A DNA stretch of 64,000 nt from Lytechinus variegatus (taxonomy: Eukaryota; Echinodermata; Echinoidea; Temnopleuroida; Toxopneustidae): contig NC_054750.1 in assembly GCF_018143015.1 (NCBI RefSeq), forward strand, positions 8,584,501-8,648,500. The letters are read 5' to 3'. Under the pieces are notes generated by a model. It ran no database searches, was not told where the DNA came from, and worked only from the letters and a program-made list of their open reading frames with translations. Shown here piece after piece: positions 10,300 through 21,537 of this stretch; within the stretch, counting starts at the first letter, position 1, and every line of letters begins with the position of its first letter. The position numbers and the translations under genes are program-made.

Positions 10300-13220
10300 A
10301 TTTTGACAATGGATTTTCTATGTTGTAGAATCCGTCCCGTCGTGACTGCGAAACTCCCTTTTCATCGAAATCAATGATTCTTGGGTGGAGCTTTGCTTTG
10401 ACACCTCACTATAGTGACATCTGTTGTTTATATTACTGCAGTGCTCAAAGAATATCAAACAGTTTAATTGGGCATCTGTTTCAATTTCAGAGGTTGATAA
10501 TTGAATCAATACATATTGCATTATTCTCGCTTTATAAAACACATGCTTAAAATGCATGTATATGTAATGTAAAAATAAACGGAAATTATCATGATCGCAA
10601 AATCTGTGTTGGTGTTTTATATTGTATTTCGTATTTTTCTCTTCCATCTAAGCCGACGCTGAAAGATATATACATATACATGGAGGATATTCTAGAGGGC
10701 AGTCATTTAGCCAATATTTTTGATATGTCGTTAATTCACATTCATGTTTGTATGTAATACCAAATCATAACTGACGATATTTTGTTATTGTATATTTTCT
10801 TCATATTTCTATTGTCAAAATATGTATCTAAATTATTTCTATGTTGACTGTATATAACTATTTTCCAAAAGAAACTTATCAAAATTCACAAGCGCACTAC
10901 ACAGATTCCACTCAGTCAAAATGAAAGAAAAAATTGACACAGGCTAAAGCTTTAATAATCTTCACTAAGCACATATCAATACTTACGAGATTGATTTAAT
11001 CTCAAAGAGAGTGTAGCCCTTCAAATCAATAACATAAATATAATAACAAAAATAGAATACATTGGGCACGAATATTCCTTTTGTTTCCTTCAAAGAAAAT
11101 TCCACCTGAAATCCCAATCATGTAAAAGAGCCTAATATGCTCTTTCATTTAATACCAAATTAATCATGGTAGTATTTATATTTCTGAAGATATAGTAAAT
11201 TTTACGATGTATGGCAAGCAAACAAATTTCGCTGAATTCCATGGGTGTATGTAAACTTTTGGCCTAAACTGAATATCTTTTACATTCTCATTTATTCAAA
11301 ATCAGTATAAAAGAGCACTGTCGGTTAAATGCCTTACTCACGCGAGCTCACAGGGATCGAACCCCGAACTTTCAACTTTGAGTGAAGAGTGGCCAATGTA
11401 GGTAAAAATGACATGTAGTGAATAGCTTTATACTGACCAAGCAGCTTTTCCCCCTCCCCTCTAATAAAAATTATTTCTATTATCATGCGAGTGGGCATGG
11501 CGACCTAACGAAAAAAAATCATATTTTCAAATTGCTTGATATTTTTTTATCCATATTATGCATCAGGGCGTGATGGGTTTTATCGATGTAGATGAAGGCA
11601 TATGCGGCGGGGGGGGGGGGGCGTGTCCCCCCTAAATTTTGTGTGTTGATAACCCTTTTTTATGCTTTTCAAAAAAATTTGGTGGATAACCCTCTTTTTT
11701 TGCTCGTCAATTTTTTTTTCAAGCGTCCCCCTATTTTTTTTCCGTGATAACCTTTTTTTTCCTTTTGCTTGCCAAAAATTTTGGTGGTCCCCCCTCTACA
11801 ATTTATGGCTTCCCGCCGCCAATGGATGGAGGCATTTAACCATATAGGACTGGTTACTAAGAAATGGGTTTGTGCTGTTACTCTCTCCAGGCGTTTTTGT
11901 AAAGACTTTGAACATGGCAGGAGATTGGGTTCTATAGTCAATGACACCGCTTAACAATATTAAGAGGGAATGTGGTGATAAGGAAGAAAATTTAAGTCAA
12001 ACCTAGTATTTGGAGCACTTTATGAACTTCCAAATAAAATCAATGTACATCTGCAATATCGTTAACTTACTTAATAGGATACGGAACATGATCATTGCCC
12101 AGTATAACACCAAAGTCTACACAATATAGTATTCGGAGAATAAAGTCAAATCATTTATACATGTTGCTTCTATCATGAGGAGATCGCCATGAAAATATGG
12201 TTGGGGATGCGGCAAACATATCGATTTTACCTGCGCAATAATTTTGACAAAATGAAAAAAAATAATACTCCATTGCAAAAATGTGTTTGAATAAAACATC
12301 TGAAAGAGCCATAAACAGATAAAACCATCAACCTTGACATAAAAATAGTATTACATAGGCCTATATAAAATTGAAAATTTATCGGTGTGCTTCACGTGCA
12401 AAATCTGCATTATAATTTGGCGCGCGCCGCAATTTTTGGACATTGTCTTTAACCCCCTCTCGCCATTCGAAACATGGATTGGCACTCCTGACTTTATGTT
12501 TTAAAAAGTTTAGCCTCAAACAGGAAGTAAATAGCGACAGAGCCATTTCCTTTAAAAAATATCCTAAAGAATGACAAAAATTCGTAGCGCTTTTGACGAA
12601 ACACGGACAGGTTTAGAGTTAAAACTTCTGTTTTATGGCATTATTCATGGTTGGTGGAGTACAGAGAGGTTAATTTGGGGAAAAAAAGTTGCAAGGTAGT
12701 CTACAATATTGCAAGAGATAGAGATCATTGACGTCCTATCTGCATTTAGATGATATTTTGCGAGGGAGCGTTTTTGGGGGGTGAGCGATTTTTTGAGGGG
12801 CTTCAGTCCCCAAAGCCCCCCCCCCAAAAAAAAAAAAAACGTGCCTGGACTGGAACTCAATTTAGATATTCACTGTAGATAAGCTCGTGTAAACTAACAA
12901 AATTGCCACATGATTAGATTTTCAATGAGAGACGAAAGCTTCAAGAGCCTAAGACTAATTTTCTTTGCAAGTTTACGATGCGATTATGTTTCATAATTAT
13001 TTTGAAGGACAATGACTTTCTTTGATCTTCGACAACCTGAAAGACTATTTTTCGCGATAGTAGTCATGGGTTGTGTTTAATCAAGTGTGTGATAATGACT
13101 TTTCTATCAAGAGTACATGAGAGATGTCATTGCACTTATTTCTTAGTGATGATTAACACATCGTATTGGTTTCAATCACACATACAGCGATATGAGGCAC
13201 TTTATAATCACCATTTGCCT
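10300..13220. other. Non-coding AT-rich sequence with repeat remnants
   Basis: No gene was recognised. It contains a degenerate SINE piece (about 11300-11395), a poly-G tract near 11609 with a G/T-rich low-complexity flank to about 11800, and a GGGG..CAAAGCCCCC repeat remnant at 12760-12840. Confidence 0.5.
11300..11395 (-). repeat. Degenerate tRNA-derived SINE fragment
   Basis: On the minus strand a polymerase III B-box relative, GGTTCGATCCC (RC of 11353-11363), is followed by text ending in TGCTCTTTTATA. The SINE at 48790-48985 has the same order of motifs. The A-box half is no longer recognisable. Confidence 0.4.
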
Positions 13221-13223
13221 ATA

Positions 13224-14207
13224 CAGTGCGTATCAAAAAAAGTTTAAACTTTGAAAAAGCCCTGGGAATTAAAAAATAAACAACATGTGAGTAATTTTTC
13301 ACCTATAATTATGGGTTTGGGTCTCATCTATCCAATGAAAGTAAAAGTTTTGACAGAATGTTACACTTGAGTGAGCACTGTCCATTTTTGTAAAGCTCGC
13401 AGAAATCTGTTTGCGCAGAAATGCTTGTTTTCATGCTGTATCAAGTGGAAAGGGCGAAATCAAACTAATCCTGCGAAGCATTTCTCATAAATTTCCTTAG
13501 CACTTTTAGCCAATTGAAATAAAATGGATACATTCAAGCATTTTGTAACAATTTTGCCGCCCAAATTTGAAATTTCAACACCTAGTAAGCACAACCTTTA
13601 CCCCTTTTTTGCCAGCTAGATCTGAGGACATAACTGAATCTGAACAAATTTTATATCAGACATCTCCAGCATTTTTTTACTAAGTTTTTATCATTTAAAG
13701 TTGGTTTACATTTCATTTTTCATTTAATACTTGTTTCTCCACACTTTTCCAAAGCTTGGCAATGATTAACAAAATGAAAATCAAGCCTAAGCCATTTCAT
13801 GTAAATCACAGCTCAGTGTAAAGCAAATATCGTCACGATGGACTCGGTGTGTGGGGGAGTGGGGTGGGGCGCAATGCACTCTTCGAAGTGTTTTGGGCAA
13901 GGAAACAAGTTTAAAAGGTAAAAGATATCCTCAAATCAATTTTACTAGCTAATTTCCACGTGTTCTTCATGATTAAGGTCTACTTTTATTCGCATAACTA
14001 TTTCAAAGTTCTGCGCAAATCATTTTTCACCAACTTTTCAAAAGTAAGTGGTGCTCACTCAAGCGGAAATATTTTTCGACAGTTTTATCATCACTTGCTT
14101 AAATGGATCTGTACCAATGCTAAAATGTGGAGAAATCGTCAGGATATTACAAATATATAATTTTACAGGATTTTTTCTAAGTGTAAACTTTTTTTTGATA
14201 CGCACTG
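13224..14207. mobile_element. Non-autonomous Tc1/mariner-type element, copy 1
   Basis: The termini CAGTGCGTATCAAAAAAA and TTTTTTTGATACGCACTG are inverted and flanked by TA on each side (13222-13223, 14208-14209), the hallmark of the Tc1/mariner superfamily. Subterminal sequences are also inverted (TGAGTGAGCACTG against GTGCTCACTCAAG). No DDE transposase ORF is present in 984 bp. A second copy is at 45205-46107. Confidence 0.8.
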
Positions 14208-14209
14208 TA

Positions 14210-15050
14210 TAGGCATTTCATCATCATTTCTTCATCGGCCTAACAATGCTATTTACGAAATCGGTGGAGGTGTACCGGAGGGTAATACATATCAAATAAA
14301 TCAAAGGACAAGTATTCTTTTTTATTCATCAGGAGAAAAATTAAAATGCACCGATCTCATTCATCTTTTGATTCAAAGCTTTGCCACGTTTACCAATTAA
14401 AATAGTTGAGTCGGAAATTGGGGTTCCCGTGCACCATCATAATATATTTTTAATCCAACTATTTTGTATTGCCTGAAAGGTCTATTTAATGAATCCTGAT
14501 GTTCCATTTGCCAAATCGTGTCCCATGGAGTTCAAATTGGGCAATTATTGTGGCCATCTGATGAAAATCAAATATTACCAATTTACTATAATGATATTTT
14601 CCACATACAATGGGAAAATCTTAAATGAATACACTTTTCACTATGCCAGTACTAATCGATTGCAATCGTTTTCTGCACAGTTCGATTACATGCCAAAATT
14701 TGCATGTTTTTGGTCAAAATTTTGCATGTGCATTTTATCTTTCTGTTTTGTAACAAACATAAATAACCTATGCAAAATATCAGCATCCGATACGAAAGAG
14801 GGTATATTAACAAGAATATTGATATGCTTCATGACAGTGACAAGGACCTCCGTGTCCTAGTCCCACTAAATATCGACTACAATGCGATCGCTGGCATTCC
14901 TTTCAAGAGAGTACAATAGACTAGATCGGTCTGGCACGCCTTTGTTGGTGTGACTAACACGCAGAAATGCATGTAATGTGCGTGGCGATGGAAAGGTACT
15001 TAGCTGGGTATGAGGGCAAAATGCGTTGTTACATGTTTAAGCAACTGCTA
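14210..15050. other. No gene recognised
   Basis: AT-rich sequence. A 123-codon open frame at 14489-14860 has no recognisable domain and biased composition, and I treat it as chance. Confidence 0.45.
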
Positions 15051-15099
15051 TGTTAATGAAGCCTGTTGGAAAAGTAAGAGGAGGCATTGCTCTGCATAT

Positions 15100-15715
15100 T
15101 GCATGCAATTTCGTTCGGGCACCTTAAAGCATAGTCCCGCAATAGCCCGTCGAAGGTACCCCACCATTATCCGTAGCTTGACTATCAAAATATCGTGCTT
15201 CTTGGAGCCCCTAACATGGCAAAATGGTGTTATGGCTTTGTAAAAACACCACTTTGATTTTCTTGAAATCACTTGGAGACGAAAGAGTAGACTTGTCTTT
15301 ATCAGCTACATAAAATGCATAATAAGTATCGGCAAAGTAAAGCCAACCCCTCAGGGGACTACCGAAGTAACACCACCCTTTTTCGCATTTTGCCCATTTC
15401 TTGGAAAAATCGCCATTTTGGAGCCCCATGAAGGCAAAAGGCGTTTCTGTTTAGCAGTAAACACTCTTTTATTCTTTTGAAACCACTTGGAGACGAAAAA
15501 GTAGGTCTTACTCTATCAGCCAAACATAAATAAGTGCTGGTACAGCGAAGCCTACCCCCTCAAGGGGCTGCCGAAGTCACCCACCCCTTTTCCGTATTTT
15601 ACCTATTTATGGGAAAATATGCCATTTTGGAGACCTCACTGAGGGGCAAAAAAAAAGCGTTTTTGCTATTTAGTAAAGTCACTTTTATTGTCTTAAAACC
15701 ACTTGGGGACGAAAT
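15100..15715 (+). repeat. Tandem repeat, period about 215 bp, nearly three copies
   Basis: The phrase ACTTGG(A/G)GACGAAA occurs at 15271, 15485 and 15701. Each copy is preceded by CCATTTTGGAG(C/A)CC and by CCCCTCA(A)GGG.CT.CCGAAGT. The spacings are 214 and 216 bp. Confidence 0.75.
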
Positions 15716-15719
15716 ATTA

Positions 15720-16210
15720 GGTTTTGGACCATGTAATATCTTATCCTTGTTGGTGAATAGTGAAATTCACTATGAGAAGCAAGAGAGGCCGCAATTAAGC
15801 TCGATTGCAACTCTATTCTAAATATAAGTTTTGCATAATCTGGGTGAGTAAATTCATAAAACCTTTTTCCTTTATCTGTCATGGTGTCGATTGGCAATGA
15901 CCATAATCAATCTTCCAGACCATAGAGAAGTAAGAAAAAAATGGCTGAATAGCTTATCGAGAAGGAGATTACATCCAAGATGATACATGAGTTCTTTTGA
16001 TAATTTCGCTTTGAATATGACCGCAATTACATGCCCCGTTACATTTACCTCATTAGTTTGTTTCGATCATTGCGACGTGTATTAAAGATAAATCACTGTA
16101 CAAGTAATAAGGGTTCAATGGGGCAAACAAAATAACATTAATTCTGTTTTTGCAATCATTGCTATTTATTCTACCGACCAAACAAAGTATAGACTTCATA
16201 CAGCATTTGA
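15720..16210. other. No gene recognised
   Basis: Mixed AT-rich sequence without a convincing ORF or repeat. Confidence 0.4.
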
Positions 16211-16213
16211 TTT

Positions 16214-16590
16214 GTGAGTTTCTGGTCATATGACCAATGTCAAAGGTCATTTAGGGTCAATGAATTCAGATTTTGTTGGGGGTATTTGTTGCATTGCCAT
16301 CATAACTTTGAAAGTTTATAGATCTAATTACTTGGGTATAAGAGCAAACAAGTATCACCAAACATCCTGTTCAAGTTTCAGGTCACACGACCAAGGTCAA
16401 AGGTCATTTAAGGTCAACAAACTGGCAATGCATATTGGAGGTATTTGCTGAATTGCCATTACATGTAACTTTGAAAGTTTACAGATCTAGGTCATGAAAC
16501 TTAGATATTAGAGTAATCTAGTATCATTGAACATCCTGCTCGAGATTCAGGTCACATGACCAATTTCAAAGGTCATCTTGGGTCAATAAA
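16214..16590 (-). repeat. Array of about 160-bp TGACCTTTGACC repeat, truncated
   Basis: About 2.5 units of the GGTCA..AAGGTCATTTAGGGTCAATGA repeat are present, inverted relative to the arrays at 36753-39165 and 49192-50263. Neither terminal hairpin nor 5' end is present. It stops abruptly at 16590 against the hAT-like end. Confidence 0.7.
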
Positions 16591-17854
16591 TCAGCGTTGT
16601 AGTCAAGGCCGAATTCCTCAAGGCCAAGGCATTTCAATTTTACGGCATACAAAATAGGGAATTTAACAAACAAAAGTAAGGCACGTACAAAATATGGATA
16701 AAAGATGAACGATTAAATGAATCTAGAGTGGTACTCATTTGGAATGCACCGAAATTTAATTTCACAAAGCTGCTAGTGAAACTTGACCTTTTGAATAAAA
16801 GAATCAAATTTTGTCAATAGATAAAAAAATCGATGGCCATGCCTATATCACTACCATTATCATGATGACATGTTCTACCGTAGACTATTGGTGGGATGAT
16901 AATACACCCCCCCCCAAAAAAAAATGGAATATATTCCCCAAGGATCAACACCTATGTTATATGCATTTGATCAGGAAATTACAAGGAAAAATGTTTGAAA
17001 GCATACAGCGTTAAGTCTCAGCTTTTTCAGATGATCTTCCATTGTTCTTCATTGGAACCATAGTAAAATAAAGTTCACTGTCAAACCATATTCACAAAAA
17101 CAAGTAAATATTGTCTTGTCAATCTAAGACTCTAAACTCCTTTTTTAAATACAAAATTCGAAGAGATGTATTGTGGGTCAACCTATTCATTGTAAGTTGA
17201 TTTTACATAGTATATATTCTGCCCACGCAAGTCCAACCAGCACACTCAGACACCTCATCCTCTTTCTCTTCTCTCGTTCTCTCTTTTTTCCCCCTCACCT
17301 TTCAATATGTAAACAAGGAAGCTCTGGGACCATGCCCACCCCCTAAAGTTCAAGCACCAAGACAAAATTGAGAAAAAGAAAGAAAGGGGAGGAAGAGGAA
17401 TAAATTATCATTTTCTTAATATATTTGTCTCAATCTATCCCCCAAAAAGCCAAGAGTGTCATTTTTTGTACGCTCTCTTTAGTCCCTTAAATGACCTTTT
17501 TATATCCTTTAGATTTTTTTTTGTCAATACATTATGTTTGGCCCCCTATTTTTCGGAGGGGTGGGTTCATCACGGCATTGGCAAAAGATTTAAAACTTTG
17601 ACAAAATTTAGCACAACTGTGATCAAGTTCACCATTTTTCCAGCATAAAACTGGAGTAAAAATATTCTTGCTGGGTAAAAAAAGAAGGAAAAATTAAACT
17701 AACCTACATTTGTAATCATTATCTACCGCATTATCCGTACAAACTAATTGAATGATATTGCATTGTTCTGAATGGAATATCAGAAATATTCCGAGCGTTT
17801 TGTATATTAGCCTATAGGGTATACGAGAATATCAGTTCTTTGATCAATATGCTC

Positions 17855-18113
17855 TCATACACTCTAAAAAAAATATTGGGTAAAAGTGCTTCATGGGGGT
17901 AATTATGTGTCCAACCAACACTGAGAATTTCTGTGAGGCATTATCATTTATCCAGTGTGATGAAAATTTTACCCATAAGTAATTACTGCTTATTTTCTAA
18001 AATTACTGGACGATATGCTTCCCGCATTGGTAAAATACTGACCCAAATTGGTTAGATACATAACCCAACCCTCGTGGTGGTGAATCTTTTTCCCCATTGT
18101 TTTTTGCAGTGTA
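17855..18113. mobile_element. Short MITE, ends ACACTCTAAAAAA / TTTTTTGCAGTGT
   Basis: The imperfect inverted ends and internal inverted GGGTAAAA / TTTTACCC stretches are seen directly. About 258 bp, non-coding. Confidence 0.5.
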
Positions 18114-18282
18114 TTTAACAGGCAGCTGATGCAGACAAAAAATACACATTAAAAATGCATCGCTAAAACACTTACGGTGACTTTGATTTTTCATAATCAT
18201 AATAAAAATTATTATCAATTATGACGGTGATAATTATGATAATAATAATAAATTAGGTGGCACTACTAGTACTAGTCTGTAT

Positions 18283-18420
18283 TCATTTATTTATTAATTC
18301 ATCTTTCAACAGGATAAAACATTAATCAGCTCGCAGGCTGTTTCACGTAATGGTCCTGCATAGGGAGAGAAATACACATATTAAAAGGAAAGATTACAAA
18401 TATTTAGGAATACATGTAAT
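18283..18420 (-). repeat. Possible retroelement 3' end with (AAAT)n tail
   Basis: Read on the minus strand, a block with GCCTGCGAGCTGATTAATG is followed by ATAAATAAATGAAT. A target-like AT tail after a conserved block is typical of LINE 3' ends. The family was not identified. Confidence 0.35.
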
Positions 18421-18829
18421 TATATACAGCAAAACTTAAAAACAAATAATGCTAAAAGTGAAACATCAGAAAGAAAAAAGAACAAAGAGCAAGATTTATC
18501 TCATAGTAAGATAAAGGAGTGAAGGAAAAAGAAAGAGGTTTTATACATCGAATTTCAAGTTAAAACAGGAATAGGCCTCAATTTAAAGAATTATATCAGT
18601 GTTGATACTAATAGGAAATCATAATAATCGACAATAATTAGATGTATGATTCTTGGGTAATCATGCTAATAATAACAATACTATAAGTTTAATACAGAAA
18701 AGACTATAAACAAGTACAAAGAAAGCCTTGAAAATGCCTTGACATTTCAAGGCTCAAAATCCTCAAGGCCAAGGCTTTGAAAGAGTAGGCCTCAAGGCCA
18801 AGCCCGAGCACCAAGGCACTCCAACACTG

Positions 18830-19600
18830 CATTGAACGTAGTATTTAATTATCATAATTATGAATTGTGTTTTTTTTTCATAACTAATAGTTGTTTGGCT
18901 AACAAGTAGTGCCGTTATCAAATTCTATTTAAAATATGGGGCCTATTCAGCTATTCGGCTTTGGAAGAAATCTGAGCTTTGCGTTCACATTTCTCCTCAG
19001 AATATTGTGTGTGGGGGGGGGGGGGGGCCGAGGGCAACATATTCACAGAAAGCTGTGTTGGATGCAGTAAAAAAAAACATTTTGACGATTTGTAAGAATG
19101 GTTAAAGGACATTTGCTCCATCATCATGATCATTGAAAATGTTCTAGCCATGCCTCAATAACCAGACTGATTGATGACCTTGTGAAATACAGATTGTTTA
19201 TTCAATATGATGACGGGTAAATATTATTCCTCGCCAAATTGTAATCTCTTGTGAAACGAATTTCAAAGAATCGACAAATAAATTTCGAATATAATTATCA
19301 CAGTCGATTTCTCTTGTACGAGGCTTCGACCTTTCCGGGCAACTTAATTATATAGGTTTCTTTTCTACATCGATTTAAAATTAAATTCAATTCAAATAAA
19401 AAATTATTTTCTTCCATTTCACAAATTTGTACATTTTTGTAAACATAAATTCATACAAAAATAACTTTGTCATTTACAATAGTTATTCATGTACGTTTAA
19501 GAATGAGTTGTGTGTGTATTGTTATTCATGTGTTATTGCAAGATGATTAGTCTACCGTGACTATCTGTTAACAGTTTATGGGTGGATGTGGGATGGGGTT
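18830..19600. other. No gene recognised
   Basis: AT-rich, with a poly-G tract at about 19012-19027. No ORF or structured repeat is convincing. Confidence 0.45.
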
Positions 19601-19606
19601 TATTAA

Positions 19607-20210
19607 AGGGATGTTCCAGGCTGGAAATATCTATATCTCAATGAATAGAGTAAAATTCACAAAGCAAAAGGCTAAAAATTTCATCAAAATCGGATGACAA
19701 ATAACGAAGTTATTGAATTTAAAAAAAAATGCATTATTCCGGTAAAACAGTTGTAGGCATGTCTTTATGAATATTCATTAGGTGGGCCGATGATGTCATA
19801 TCCCCACTTGTTCTTTTGTATTTTATTATATGAAATTAGGTTTATTCAAATTTTCTCTACCAAGAACTAAAACAATTGGATTGACAACTGATTGAGTGCA
19901 TTAGTTATTTATTGCCGCAACATATTTCATGATAATCGAGACACACATTTACACATGTATGAAAAAATGAAACAATTTATGAATTAATGTAATAACATAC
20001 GAAAAAGGAAAGTGGGGATGTGACATCATCAGCCCACCTAATGAATATTCATAAAGACATGTCTACAACTGTTTCACCAGAATAATGCAAATCTTTAAAA
20101 TTTAATAACTTTGTTATTTGTTATCTGATTTTGATCAAATTTTCAGCATGTTGTTCTGTGAATTTTACTCTCTTTATTAAGATATCAATATTTTCACCCC
20201 GGACCACCCT
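19607..20210. mobile_element. TTAA-type fold-back element
   Basis: Left AGGGATGTTCCAGGCTGGAA and right CCCCGGACCACCCT are inverted. The arms pair over about 230 bp (GACATCAT, CACCTAATGAATATTCAT, TAAAGACATG.CTACAACTGTTT). The flank is TTAA on the left and TTTA on the right. Non-coding. Confidence 0.7.
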
Positions 20211-20214
20211 TTTA

Positions 20215-20940
20215 CGCGTTGATTGATTTTGGTTGAACGTGTGTTGGCTGGATTGGTGGATTGATGGATGCGTAGTGTTGCTTCTCTAATGGGTCACCAC
20301 GCTTGCAAGTGGTTTCAGGTTCCTCATTTCGCTTTTTTTTTAACTTGTAAATAACAATAATAAACCGCGTAAATACGAATCGCCAATGTCATTTTTTTTA
20401 GCTTATTATATGCAATTTACTGGTCGTATTTTTTTTTATCAGTATTGATTTTTTTTTCATGTAAGCTCTTAACCTTTTTAGGACCTTGATATAAAACAGT
20501 GTTTTTATACTGATTTTGTGTTTTCCGGAATATAGAAGAAGGCGTAAAACCTAGACTGCTTGAAGAAAATGCCTGTGTATACGCCTATAATGCAATACAG
20601 CAAATTGCATATGCACGAAAAAAATCGCAGTCAACGATTTCAGAAAGGAATTTATTTTTCTAAACTAAAGAATAGTTTCAAATATGAATGATGAATTCAA
20701 AGGAGGGTGGCAAATACTGGCCTTTTAATTTTATGGTCAATTTTAATAACGTCAATTTTTAATTTTATGGTATCGTTCATCTTGTTCAAAATTTCCAAGT
20801 GGCACATTATGGAACCTAGTTTCGCGGTACTTAATTTGCAAAATTGTAAATTGCCCCACTCCTCCCTATAATGTTGTATATTCAAACATTAATAGTTTTC
20901 TTTACAAGAAAAATCAGTGTGATCCTTTTTGTTTACACAG
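20215..20940. other. Upstream region of the kinase gene
   Basis: T-rich sequence with no recognised ORF. It ends in TTTTTGTTTACACAG at 20940, a plausible splice acceptor for a 5' UTR exon. Confidence 0.4.
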
Positions 20941-21069
20941 GACATTGTGCAAATTTTCGGTGAGAAAAAATAGGACAGTGGTGGATGAGGTTGAACAGAT
21001 CAATCTTATAAGACGGGGCCATCTGCAGGTGAAATTTGTCGTATATTAGAGGCACTTCTAATACAAGGG
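20941..21069 (+). other. Probable 5' UTR portion of PKDCC-like exon
   Basis: This stretch lies between a good acceptor (TTTGTTTACACAG, AG at 20939-20940) and the start codon at 21070. It is non-coding: stop codons occur in the reading frame of the CDS upstream of the ATG. If the acceptor is used, the first exon and the promoter lie further upstream. Confidence 0.4.
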
Positions 21070-21537
21070 ATGGCAGTAAACTTCAAGGGCATCTCGATTA
21101 AGTTGCGTACCAGCCCCCGATGCCAGTGGCTGATTGCTCTCTGCACCATTGTCCACATCCTTTATTTCAAACACTGCAGCGCCCTCACAGGTGATCTTCA
21201 AGACCTTCTTGAGAAGCATAACTCCACAGGCGTCAACCCTAACACGCGTAATCTAACACAGGCCAACGTCAACTATAAGCTTCTTACTTGTGATGACATC
21301 TCAAATATGTCACAAGGGCGGTCCCTTGGGTATGGCTTTACGAAAGAGGTGTTTGAGGGAACTTACAAGGGTAGGAAGGTGGCAATTAAAATGGTTACAC
21401 CCAAAGTTGTAGATATTACGGCATGTTTCGAGAGAAAGGCTTATCGGAACAAATCGGAGTGCTACGAGTATGCAAACTTTAAGGTGATGAAGGAAATAAC
21501 ATTAAGTTTGGAGATCAACAGTGAACGATTACTTCAG
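21070..21537 (+). CDS. PKDCC-like: PKDCC-like exon 1 (N-lobe)
   Basis: The exon encodes residues 1-156, ending ...SLEINSERLLQ before the donor CAG|GTATTT. It holds the N-terminal hydrophobic segment, the glycine-loop equivalent, the ATP-binding VAIK lysine (107) and the helix-C glutamate region (KEITL). The ATG at 21070 is the first in frame and leads straight into the hydrophobic segment expected of a secreted kinase. The open frame continues past the donor to 21603, but homology to the family stops at the splice site. Confidence 0.88.

Larger units (their letters stand above)
16592..18829. mobile_element. Possible hAT-type non-autonomous element
   Basis: The left end CAGCGTTGTAGTCAAGGCC and the right end, read inward as CAGTGTTGGAGTGCCTTGG, resemble hAT termini (CAG.GTTG). 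Both flanks hold copies of CTCAAGGCCAAGGC. The flanking octamers CAATAAAT and CATTGAAC agree at 5 of 8 positions, which is weak. There is no transposase ORF. The interior contains a separate MITE (17855-18113) and a (TTTA)n-ended repeat. Confidence 0.38.

Noticed and set aside
14489-14860. 123-codon open frame
   Set aside because: No recognisable domain, composition rich in F/C/I/K as in AT-rich random sequence, and no splice or promoter support.
16584-18837. Firm hAT 8-bp duplication
   Set aside because: CAATAAAT and CATTGAAC match at only 5 of 8 positions. The element is kept only at low confidence.
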